Source of the DNA: Xiheimicrobium sp052034585
GTDB taxonomy: Bacteria; Myxococcota; Myxococcia; Myxococcales; Myxococcaceae
Assembly (NCBI GenBank): GCA_052034585.1
Contig: JBPOIJ010000081.1
Span: 1 to 64,000 of the forward strand
Length of the DNA stretch: 64,000 nt
Direction of reading: 5' to 3'
Shown one piece after another: positions 7,923-15,447 of the stretch (the first letter of the stretch is position 1; the number at the start of each line of letters is the position of its first letter). A model generated the notes under the pieces. That model had not been told where the DNA came from and ran no database searches. It was given only the letters and a program-made list of their open reading frames with translations. Both the position numbers and the translations under genes were made by a program.

Positions 7923-8650
7923 TGCTCGTTGCTCTCAGCCTCTCCTTGCTGGGCCAGGTGCCCGGGCAGGTGTCCGCTTCGCAGATGCCGGGCGAGAGCC
8001 CACGCACCTTCGTCCTCGAGCTCAAGCTGGGGCCGTACACGCCCCGCATCGACTACGACACCGACTTCAAGCTGCTCGACCCGAACGAAGCGCGCCCCTA
8101 CGCGAAGGTCTTCGGTGGCACCCCGATGCTGATGGGAGAGCTCGGCCTCGAGTATCTCGTCTGGCAGAAGTTCGGCACCATCGGCGCGGGCGTCACCGTC
8201 TCGTACGCCGAGAAGTTCGGGAAGGCGCTCATCAACGAGACCACCGGGCAGCTGGCGAGCGAGTCGACGGGGCTCCGGCTGCTGCCCATCAAGCCGACCG
8301 TGTCGTACCGGTTCGATCTCCTGGCCTTCAAGTACAAGGTGCCGCTCGTTCCTTACGTGAAGGCCGCGTTCGTCACCATGCCGTGGTGGTCGATCAAGGG
8401 AAACACGCTCGACTACGCCGATGGGCTCCCTGGGCAAGGCGTGTCCTTCGGGGCCGCGGGCACGGTGGGCATGTCCTTCATGATGGACATCCTCGACCAA
8501 CGGTTGGCGCGTGACTTCGACTCGTCGGTCGGGGTGAACCACACCTACCTCTTCGCCGAGTTCACCTACCAGGAGATGTTCCGCCCCTCGCCGTCGTCGC
8601 TGAACCTGTCGAGCCGGCACTGGTTGTTCGGGCTCGCCTTCGATCTCTGA
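7919..8650 (+). CDS. Predicted outer-membrane beta-barrel protein
   Basis: A 243-residue protein with a signal-like N-terminus (MMLVALSLSLLGQVPGQVSA). Alternating hydrophobic strands follow (FVLELKLGPYTP, LGLEYLVWQKFGTIGAGVTVSYAEKF, YRFDLLAFKYKVPLVPYVKAA, TYLFAEFTYQEMF) and the chain ends HWLFGLAFDL, with a penultimate-strand pattern and aromatic content like a small outer-membrane barrel. It resembles the MXAN_2562-type barrels annotated in myxobacteria, a recognition I could not test. It overlaps the preceding MYXO-CTERM gene by 4 bp, suggesting the two act together at the surface. Confidence 0.72.
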   Translation: MMLVALSLSLLGQVPGQVSASQMPGESPRTFVLELKLGPYTPRIDYDTDFKLLDPNEARPYAKVFGGTPMLMGELGLEYLVWQKFGTIGAGVTVSYAEKFGKALINETTGQLASESTGLRLLPIKPTVSYRFDLLAFKYKVPLVPYVKAAFVTMPWWSIKGNTLDYADGLPGQGVSFGAAGTVGMSFMMDILDQRLARDFDSSVGVNHTYLFAEFTYQEMFRPSPSSLNLSSRHWLFGLAFDL

Positions 8651-8689
8651 GCCCGCAGCTCCGAGCGGTGTGACAGACTGCGCCGGCTC

Positions 8690-10366
8690 GTGCGCGCTTC
8701 GCTCCTCCTCTGCGTTTGCCTCGCCTCGTGCGTGCGTGCAGTGCGAGAGGAGCGGCGCGAGCAGCCCGTCGACACCGGCAGCGAGGTGAAGCTCTCGGCC
8801 GAAGGGGAGCGCCGGTGGGACTTCGGAGACGGCTCGCCGCCGGTGGCTGGAACGGCGGTCGCGCACGCCTTCGACAAGGCCGGTCGTTACGAGGTGAAGG
8901 CCTTCGAACAGGAGCGAGTCACCGATCGCATCTCGGTGCTCGTTCAGCCGCGAGATCCCTTTCGGGCGATCGTGCCGGCGGCCGACGGGGCGCTCGTCTT
9001 CCGAACGATCGACGAGGTGGCGCCGGCCGTCGACTTCATCGAGCGAATCGGTTCGGCGGCGTCGGTGCAGCGGCTGCTCGAGCTCGTGCCGGTGCTGCAC
9101 TTCCTCCTCGAGCCGGGCACGGTGGGCGCGGCGGCGCTCGATCGGCACGAGGGCGCCGGCGTCTTCTTCCCAGAGGAGGACGACACCCTCGTCGCTTTCT
9201 TCGGCGCCGTCGACGCGGCCGCTGGCGCGAAGGCGTTTCGCGAGTTCCTCGTCGATCACGGCTGGGACTCGCGTGACGGGGGCGGGCTCGTCTCCGGTGG
9301 GCGGCTCGGCCACCTCTTCGTCGATCGCGGCACCGTCTACTTCGCGATGTCCGACACGGCCGCCCACCTCGCGGCGGCGGAGAAGGAAGTTCGGGCCGCT
9401 CCCCCAGGTGGGCTCGAGGCCAACCCCTCGGCCGCCGCGGCGATCGCCGAGCTCGCCAGTGGAGGCGTCGCGCTCCTCGCTCGCCCCCAGGCCTCTCGAT
9501 CGGTCTCGGAGAACGTGAAGCCTGGGGCGTGGTCGATCGCGCTCGCCGCGCTCAAGATCGATCAGCACCAGGCTCGCCTCGTCGGCCGCTTCGTCGGCCA
9601 GCGCCCGCTGTGGAAGACGCCCACCACCAGCGCGCCCAAGCGCTTGCTCCTGCGCGTGCCCGAGGGGCCGGCCGCGGCGCTCTCGATGGACGTGCCGCTC
9701 GCGGAGGTGCTCGAGGCCATCGGGCTCGCCCCCAGAGACGGCGACGAGGACGAGGAGCTGCGCGCCGGGCTCGCGGTGTTGAGCCGCCGGCTCGAGCTGT
9801 CGCTCTACTTCGACGTCGACGAGTTCTTGCGCGCCACCCTGCGAAAGGGCGGGCGTCCCGAGCCGCGCGTCACCGTGCTCGCCGAGACGGCGGTGCCCGA
9901 TCGGGCGATCATCAAGCGGGTCCTCGAGCGGGCCCTGGCGCGCCGGCCGGTGCCCTTCGAGGCGCTCGCGGAGCAGGGCTTCGATCGCTGGAAGACGCAG
10001 CTCGAGCAGCAGCCCCTCGACCTCGTGCTCGGCAACGACCTGCTCTCGGCGACCTGGGGCCGACCGCTCCCGACGACGGCGCCCATCGATCTCGTCGCCC
10101 TGCTCTCGAAGCGGGTGGAGGGGGCCTGTGGGCCGGGCCACGTCAGCGGGCTGCTCGACGTCGGCGAAGTGGAGCGGCAGCTGCTCGAGCCTCGCCAGGT
10201 GACGGGCCTCGACCCCCGCTTGGTCGTCACCACCCAGGCGCTCACCGTGACGTTCCTCACCCAGGTGACCGCGGTCGATCAGATCGTCTTCGACATCGCC
10301 CCCGCACCGACCGGCGCCACCTTCTTCGTCGAAGTGAGGTTGTCGAAGCGGGACGGCCGAGAGTAA
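8690..10366 (+). CDS. Lipoprotein with N-terminal PKD-like domain
   Basis: A 558-residue protein starting at GTG 8690. The leader MRASLLLCVCLASC ends in a lipobox LASC, so it is probably a lipoprotein. Residues 35-85 (WDFGDGSPP, then AHAFDKAGRYEVKAF) form a PKD-like beta-sandwich, a fold common in surface adhesins and carbohydrate-active proteins. The remaining 470 residues are an alpha/beta region rich in Ala and Leu that I do not recognise, with repeated FDVDEFLRATLRKG-like and VPDRAIIKRVLERAL-like segments. It lies between the barrel gene and the molybdopterin synthase fusion, and no pathway link is evident. Confidence 0.75.
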   Translation: MRASLLLCVCLASCVRAVREERREQPVDTGSEVKLSAEGERRWDFGDGSPPVAGTAVAHAFDKAGRYEVKAFEQERVTDRISVLVQPRDPFRAIVPAADGALVFRTIDEVAPAVDFIERIGSAASVQRLLELVPVLHFLLEPGTVGAAALDRHEGAGVFFPEEDDTLVAFFGAVDAAAGAKAFREFLVDHGWDSRDGGGLVSGGRLGHLFVDRGTVYFAMSDTAAHLAAAEKEVRAAPPGGLEANPSAAAAIAELASGGVALLARPQASRSVSENVKPGAWSIALAALKIDQHQARLVGRFVGQRPLWKTPTTSAPKRLLLRVPEGPAAALSMDVPLAEVLEAIGLAPRDGDEDEELRAGLAVLSRRLELSLYFDVDEFLRATLRKGGRPEPRVTVLAETAVPDRAIIKRVLERALARRPVPFEALAEQGFDRWKTQLEQQPLDLVLGNDLLSATWGRPLPTTAPIDLVALLSKRVEGACGPGHVSGLLDVGEVERQLLEPRQVTGLDPRLVVTTQALTVTFLTQVTAVDQIVFDIAPAPTGATFFVEVRLSKRDGRE

Positions 10367-10379
10367 GCCCGGCCTCGCG

Positions 10380-11045
10380 ATGCCCCTCACCATCACCGTT
10401 CGCTACTTCGCCGCTGCACGAGAGAAGGCGAAGACCCAGAAAGAGCAGCTCACCGTGCCCGATGGCTCGACCGTGGGCTCGGTGCTGGCACGGCTCCTCG
10501 AGGACAAGCCCGCGCTCCGATCGCTCGAGAAGCACCTGCGGGTCGCGCTCGACGAGGAGTTCGCGCCCGCCGAGACGCCGCTCCACGACGGCGCCGAGCT
10601 CGCCTTGATCCCACCGGTGGCAGGCGGCGCGCCGCTCTTCAAGGTCGTCGACGCGCCGCTCTCGCTCGACGAGGTGGTGCAGGCCGTCAGCGGCGCAGGG
10701 CAGGGCGGAATCGTCACCTTCTCTGGCGCGGTGCGCGACGTCTCGCACGGCAAGCAGGTCGCCCAGCTCGAGTACGAGGCCTACGCCCCGATGGCCGAGA
10801 AGCAGCTCGCCAGAATCGCGGAAGAAGCCCTCGCCCGGTGGCCAGGGGTGCGGCTGGCGATCGTTCACCGCGTCGGCCGCCTCGAACCCCAGGCGCTCGC
10901 CGTCGTCATCGCCGCGTCGGCACCGCATCGCAAGGAGGCCTTCCTCGCCTGCGAGTTCGCCATCGACCGGCTCAAGCAAGACGTGCCGATCTGGAAGAAG
11001 GAAACGACGGCCGATGGCGCGGTGTGGGTAGGCCTCGGCCCGTAA
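10380..11045 (+). CDS. moaDE: Molybdopterin synthase, fused MoaD (small) and MoaE (large) subunits
   Basis: Molybdopterin synthase transfers sulfur from a thiocarboxylated MoaD C-terminus to cyclic pyranopterin monophosphate. Residues 1-83 are MoaD (ubiquitin-like, VRYFAAAREKA, and ALIPPVAGG at the end). Residues 87-221 are MoaE (GGIVTFSGAVRD, YEAYAPMAEKQL, HRVGRLE, SAPHRKEAFLAC and the catalytic-lysine region VPIWKKE). MoaD must end in a free Gly-Gly for thiocarboxylation, but here Gly82-Gly83 is followed directly by MoaE. A similar mycobacterial fusion, MoaX, is cleaved after its Gly-Gly, so processing is likely here too. No other molybdenum cofactor gene is nearby. Confidence 0.95.
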   Translation: MPLTITVRYFAAAREKAKTQKEQLTVPDGSTVGSVLARLLEDKPALRSLEKHLRVALDEEFAPAETPLHDGAELALIPPVAGGAPLFKVVDAPLSLDEVVQAVSGAGQGGIVTFSGAVRDVSHGKQVAQLEYEAYAPMAEKQLARIAEEALARWPGVRLAIVHRVGRLEPQALAVVIAASAPHRKEAFLACEFAIDRLKQDVPIWKKETTADGAVWVGLGP

Positions 11046-11104
11046 AGCTGCTATGCGCCAGGGCCTTGGTTCAGGGCCGAAGTTCGTCCATCGAGGAATG
11101 GTTC

Positions 11105-13198
11105 ATGCGAGTTGAGATGCGAGTGGCGCTCTTGAGCGCCTTCATCGGGTTCGTCGGAGCGCTCACCCCCGGCTGTCAGAAGCCCTGCAAGGACACCTGC
11201 AAGACGGGCTGCTGTGACGCCAAGGACAAGTGCCAGGAAGGCACTTCCGCCACCGCGTGTGGGACGGGCGCCGCGATGTGCGCGCCCTGTGCCGAAGGAC
11301 AGGTCTGCGAGAACCAGGCGTGCGTCACTCCGATGCAGATGATGGTCGACGCCGGCCCGCCAGCGTGCACGAAGAACGCCGACTGCAAGGACAGCATGCT
11401 CGGGCCCATCTGCGAGGCCGACGCGGGCGTCTGCATCGCCAAGTGCAAGAACGACATCGAGTGCGCGAAGTACCTGAACGGCTCGATCTGCGACCTGACG
11501 AGCGGCGTCTGCGGGCCGGCGCGCATCGGCACCCGCCTCGGCCAGGGCTGCCAGAACGACGCCGAGTGCCAGGAGGCCTTCGACTCCGACGACCCGTGCT
11601 ACTCGAGCGGCCCGGGCTGCGTGTGCAACAAGGGTGACTCGCCGGCTGGCACCAACGCCGCGGGCACCTGCCGCCGCCGCCTGCTTCCGTGCGAGGAGTG
11701 CAAGAGCGACGATCAGTGCGGCAGCGACGGCATCATCTTCGGCCCGCCCGGCGGCATCGGCGTCGGCAAGTGCGCCGGCTTCATGGGCGACACCTCGGGC
11801 AAGAAGTTCTGCCGCTACGCGAAGGTGGGCCAGTGCCCGTGCGGCACCATCGAAGACGGCATGGGCTTCTGCGCGCCCCAGTCGAACAGCTGTTCGCAGG
11901 TGGGCTGCAACGAAGACAAGAACTGCCCCTCCGGCTCCGTCTGCACGGTGAGCCAGCCTGACGCCGGCGCGGGCGCGTGCGGTGGTATCTGCGTGCCGCG
12001 CTGCCGTTGGAACTTCCTCATGAAGGAGCTCGACTCTCCCGGGTGCAAGCCGGGCGAGGTCTGCTGGGTCGACTCGAAGAACCTCGACCCCAACTCCATC
12101 TTCTACGGCCACGGCCGCTGCAAGCCGCCCTGCAACGACGACATGGACTGCCGCCAGTCGGCGATGAACCCATTCGGTGGCACGAACCTCGCCTGCCGCA
12201 CCGAGAAGGCGAACGGCGGCGGCACCACGCCCAAGCGCTGCCGCGCCGACGGCCCGTGCATGGACACCGTGGAGTGCCCGGAGGCGACGAACCCCGACAA
12301 CCCGTACCTGGGCTACTGCGATCGGGCGACCTTCGCCTGCGAAGACATGACCTGCCGCACCGGTGACGATCCGGTCTCGGGTCAGCCCTACCGTGACTGC
12401 CGCTCACCGTTCGCCTGCGTGCTCGAGGCGGGCGCGAAGATTTGCAAGAAGCAGACGTGCGTCGAGCAGGGTGGCGCCGGCAACGCGTGCAGCACGGGTG
12501 AGTATTGCTGCGGCGAGGACAAGAACGGCGACGGCATGGCCGACCCGTGCCCGCCCCTGGCCGAGCAGAACGACGTCGGCTGCTACCGCTCTCCCGAGCC
12601 GCCGTTCTGCCAGACGTGCATGAGCGATCAGGACTGCAACAACAAGCTCTTGCCCACCTGGCTCACTGGCGCGAACGCGTGCGCGAACGGCAGCCTCTCG
12701 CCGTCGTGCAGCCCGCTCCCGATGAAGTGCATCGTCGGCTTCGCGAACATGAACGGGCAGCTCCAGGTGTGCGCGCCCGCCACGGTGAACGATCGCACGC
12801 CCGTCTCTGCCGGTACCTCGCGCACCAAGGCCGATCGCGGGTGCCCGGTGAACTACGACGAGTCGCCGCTGCGCATTCGTCGAGGGGTTGCCGACGACAG
12901 CCCACACAACTGCGCGGTCGACTCGGACTGCCAGGTGGGAGCCCCGATGGGCCGCTGCGCCGCCGACCCGCAGCGCCGCCTGCCTGACGGAGGCCCGATT
13001 CAAACCTGCCTCTGCTCGGCGGGGAGCCGCAAGAGCCAGTGCCCGAACGACCTCGACGCAGGCATCGAGTCGGAGTGCCTCGACGGCGTGGCCGGCTCGA
13101 CCAGCATCTGCATCGAGTCCTACCTCTGCGTCTTCCCCGGCTCGCGCTACGTGCAGCCTCGAGACGGCGGCTTCGGCTGCGGGTTGCCGGCGCCCTGA
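11105..13198 (+). CDS. Large cysteine-rich lipoprotein with repeated CxxDxxC-type modules
   Basis: A 697-residue exported protein with leader MRVEMRVALLSAFIGFVGALTPGC, whose Cys24 is the likely lipidation site. The mature protein has dozens of cysteines in loosely repeated modules such as CTKNADCKDSMLGPICEAD, CQNDAECQEAF, CNEDKNCPSGSVC and CMSDQDCNNK, resembling the Cys-rich (Dickkopf-N or EGF-like) repeats common in myxobacterial surface proteins. Disulfide-bonded extracellular adhesion or matrix function is plausible but not shown. GAGG at 11093-11096, eight bases upstream, supports the ATG at 11105; an in-frame ATG at 11117 is also possible. Confidence 0.8.
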   Translation: MRVEMRVALLSAFIGFVGALTPGCQKPCKDTCKTGCCDAKDKCQEGTSATACGTGAAMCAPCAEGQVCENQACVTPMQMMVDAGPPACTKNADCKDSMLGPICEADAGVCIAKCKNDIECAKYLNGSICDLTSGVCGPARIGTRLGQGCQNDAECQEAFDSDDPCYSSGPGCVCNKGDSPAGTNAAGTCRRRLLPCEECKSDDQCGSDGIIFGPPGGIGVGKCAGFMGDTSGKKFCRYAKVGQCPCGTIEDGMGFCAPQSNSCSQVGCNEDKNCPSGSVCTVSQPDAGAGACGGICVPRCRWNFLMKELDSPGCKPGEVCWVDSKNLDPNSIFYGHGRCKPPCNDDMDCRQSAMNPFGGTNLACRTEKANGGGTTPKRCRADGPCMDTVECPEATNPDNPYLGYCDRATFACEDMTCRTGDDPVSGQPYRDCRSPFACVLEAGAKICKKQTCVEQGGAGNACSTGEYCCGEDKNGDGMADPCPPLAEQNDVGCYRSPEPPFCQTCMSDQDCNNKLLPTWLTGANACANGSLSPSCSPLPMKCIVGFANMNGQLQVCAPATVNDRTPVSAGTSRTKADRGCPVNYDESPLRIRRGVADDSPHNCAVDSDCQVGAPMGRCAADPQRRLPDGGPIQTCLCSAGSRKSQCPNDLDAGIESECLDGVAGSTSICIESYLCVFPGSRYVQPRDGGFGCGLPAP

Positions 13199-13245
13199 CC
13201 GCCTTTCCTGGCGCGAGCACCGCTGTCTTCGGGTAGGCAGCGCCC

Positions 13246-14286
13246 ATGAAAGTTCGCGCCTGGGCCACGCCGTCTGCCGACTCGAAGCTCGCTCCCTTCA
13301 CCATCGATCGGCGCGAGCCCGGGCCGAGCGACGTGGAGATCGAGATCCTCTACTCGGGCATCTGCCACTCCGACATTCACCAGGCGCGCGGGGAGTGGGG
13401 CCGCTCCGACTTCCCGATGGTGCCGGGCCACGAGATCGTCGGCCGGGTGACGCGCGTGGGCGCGAAGGTGTCGCGCTTCAAGCAGGGCGACCTCGCGGGC
13501 GTGGGCTGCATGGTGGACTCGTGCCGCACCTGCTCACCGTGCACCGAGCACCACGAGCAGTTCTGCCAGGTGGGCCCAGCGTGGACCTACAACGGCACCG
13601 AGATGGATCGAAAGACGCCCACCTTCGGCGGCTACTCGACCCACGTCGTCGTCACCGAGCACTTCGTGGCGAAGGTGCCCAACGCGCTCGAGCTCTCCCG
13701 GGCGGCGCCGCTGCTCTGCGCGGGCATCACCACCTTCTCGCCGCTCAAGCAGTGGAAGGTGGGCACGGGCTCACGCGTCGGCGTCTGTGGCCTCGGCGGG
13801 TTGGGCCACATGGCGGTGAAGCTCGCGCACGCGATGGGCGCCGAAGTCACCATGCTCTCGACCTCGGCGGCCAAGAAGGCAGACGCGCAGCGGCTCGGCG
13901 CCTCGGAGTTCGCGCTCACCACCGACAAGGCCACCTTCAAGACCTACGCGAACCGCTTCGACGTGATCATCGACACCGTCTCGGCGGTGCACGACGTCGA
14001 CGCGCTCCTGCGCATGGTGAAGCCGTTCGGTGCGCTGGTGATCGTCGGCATTCCGCCCAAGCCGATGGAGCTGCGCGCAGGCTCGCTCGTGGGTGGGAAC
14101 AAGATCTTCACCGGGTCGAGCATCGGCGGAATGAAGGAGACCCAGGAGATGCTCGACTTCTGTGCCGAGAAGAACGTCGCCAGCGACGTCGAGCTGATCG
14201 CGGCCGAGCAGATCAACGTCGCCTACGAGCGCATGCTGAAGAACGACGTGCGGTACCGCTTCGTCATCGACGCGAAGACGATCTGA
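13246..14286 (+). CDS. Zinc-dependent alcohol dehydrogenase (cinnamyl-alcohol dehydrogenase/YahK type)
   Basis: A 346-residue medium-chain dehydrogenase/reductase. The catalytic zinc ligands are Cys at GICHSDIH and His-Glu at VPGHEIVG; the structural zinc site is the four-cysteine loop CMVDSCRTCSPCTEHHEQFC. The nucleotide-binding loop VGVCGLGGLGHMAVKLA fits an NADP(H)-type fold. The closest class is broad-specificity aldehyde reductase/alcohol dehydrogenase (YahK, CAD). No gene beside it defines the substrate, so the aldehyde it reduces is unknown. Confidence 0.93.
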   Translation: MKVRAWATPSADSKLAPFTIDRREPGPSDVEIEILYSGICHSDIHQARGEWGRSDFPMVPGHEIVGRVTRVGAKVSRFKQGDLAGVGCMVDSCRTCSPCTEHHEQFCQVGPAWTYNGTEMDRKTPTFGGYSTHVVVTEHFVAKVPNALELSRAAPLLCAGITTFSPLKQWKVGTGSRVGVCGLGGLGHMAVKLAHAMGAEVTMLSTSAAKKADAQRLGASEFALTTDKATFKTYANRFDVIIDTVSAVHDVDALLRMVKPFGALVIVGIPPKPMELRAGSLVGGNKIFTGSSIGGMKETQEMLDFCAEKNVASDVELIAAEQINVAYERMLKNDVRYRFVIDAKTI

Positions 14287-14316
14287 GCGGGTACGCCGTT
14301 TGAACCGACGGCACCC

Positions 14317-15333
14317 ATGCGCTCGACCGTCATCGCTCTGACGCTGTGCTGGTGTGCCTGCTCCTCACCTTCGACATCGCTCCCTCCCTCTGACGGCGGG
14401 CTCCCAGCGGGAGTGACGGGGAATGGTGGGGCGCTCCCGGCGGGCAGCGGCACGGTGGGGAGTTCGGAGGGCTCCGCCCCCGCCGATTCCGTGACGTACG
14501 GTGGAGGGTTTTCTGGCGCGACCTCGGGCGTCACGAGCTTCACGGTGCGAGGCGTCGCTCGTTCGGTCACGCTCTTCGTTCCGGCGAGCCGGCCGGCGAG
14601 CGCGCCCTTGGTGATCGCCTTTCACGGCACGGGCGGCACACCCACCGACTTCTTCGACGAGGCGGTGCTCCGGCCCGTGGCGGAAGCGAACGGGGTGATC
14701 GTCGCCGCGCCGCAGGCCCTCGAACGCAACGGCGGAAGGGGAGAGGCGGGCGACCCCGATCATTACGAGGGCTCGGAAGGGTGGGGCACGAGCTGGAACC
14801 TGAGCGACAAGAGCGTCGAGACGAACGACGATCTGCTCCTGGTGCGGTCGATCATCCACTCGGCGCGGGCGGTGCTCCACGTCGACTCCGATCGCGTCTA
14901 CGTGCTCGGGCACTCGAACGGCGCCTTCTTCTCCTACTTCGTCGCGGCGTCGTTGCCCGAGCGCATCGCCGCCTTCGCCGAGAACGCGGGAGGCGCCACT
15001 CGGTGCGCCAACCGAGACGCGGCGGGCATGCAGTTCACCGGCTCGGGCTCGACCTGCACCGCGCTCGCCGAGCGGCCCGGGTTCCCGTCCTGTTCTGGTG
15101 CGCTCTCGCCTGCTGCGTTGGCGGCGCCACGAATGCCGCTCGGCCTTCTCGCCCACGCGGTCGACGACTCCATCGTCTCCGTCGCCTGGACCTGCACGCT
15201 CGCCTCGGCGATGGGCGCTCGGGCGTTGGTGGTGTTGCAGGTGCCGGCCGGGCAGCCGTTCGGGCATGCGGTGACCGACGACTTCGCGAGCAACGCGTTC
15301 GCCTTCTTCAAGCGCTACCGGCGGCAAGACTGA
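14317..15333 (+). CDS. Secreted PHB-depolymerase/feruloyl-esterase-like alpha/beta-hydrolase
   Basis: A 338-residue exported esterase. The leader MRSTVIALTLCWCACSS contains several cysteines; Cys15 could be lipidated but the lipobox is non-canonical. A Gly/Ser/Pro-rich linker (residues 22-75) leads into an alpha/beta-hydrolase domain. The oxyanion loop is FHGTGGT, the nucleophile elbow is VLGHSNGAFF (Ser200), and a catalytic His is probable in PFGHAV near the C-terminus. The layout matches the PHB-depolymerase/LpqC-type family that hydrolyses polyesters or hydroxycinnamate esters. It converges on the CoA-ligase gene at 15448. Confidence 0.87.
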   Translation: MRSTVIALTLCWCACSSPSTSLPPSDGGLPAGVTGNGGALPAGSGTVGSSEGSAPADSVTYGGGFSGATSGVTSFTVRGVARSVTLFVPASRPASAPLVIAFHGTGGTPTDFFDEAVLRPVAEANGVIVAAPQALERNGGRGEAGDPDHYEGSEGWGTSWNLSDKSVETNDDLLLVRSIIHSARAVLHVDSDRVYVLGHSNGAFFSYFVAASLPERIAAFAENAGGATRCANRDAAGMQFTGSGSTCTALAERPGFPSCSGALSPAALAAPRMPLGLLAHAVDDSIVSVAWTCTLASAMGARALVVLQVPAGQPFGHAVTDDFASNAFAFFKRYRRQD

Positions 15334-15359
15334 CGCAGGTTTCGGCATCGCGCTCTGCC

Positions 15360-15420
15360 TTCGAGCACGCGCCTCGATCGTCGCGCACGAGCGGGTGCTG
15401 CGATCGAGCCGACGCTCGAA
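15360..15420. terminator. Nested inverted repeat between convergent genes, possible bidirectional terminator
   Basis: Two nested arm pairs lie in the 114-bp convergent gap: TTCGAGC at 15360-15366 with GCTCGAA at 15414-15420, and CTCGATCG at 15373-15380 with CGATCGAG at 15401-15408. They would form a long interrupted hairpin around a 20-nt loop. There is no T tract on either side, so this would be a factor-assisted terminator or some other structural element. Confidence 0.4.
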
Positions 15421-15447
15421 GCGGCGCCGAGTCAGCCGAGCTCGGGC

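Noticed and set aside
7820..10396. 858-codon minus-strand open frame
   Set aside because: Antisense shadow of the barrel and PKD lipoprotein genes, with no family motif or ribosome-binding site.
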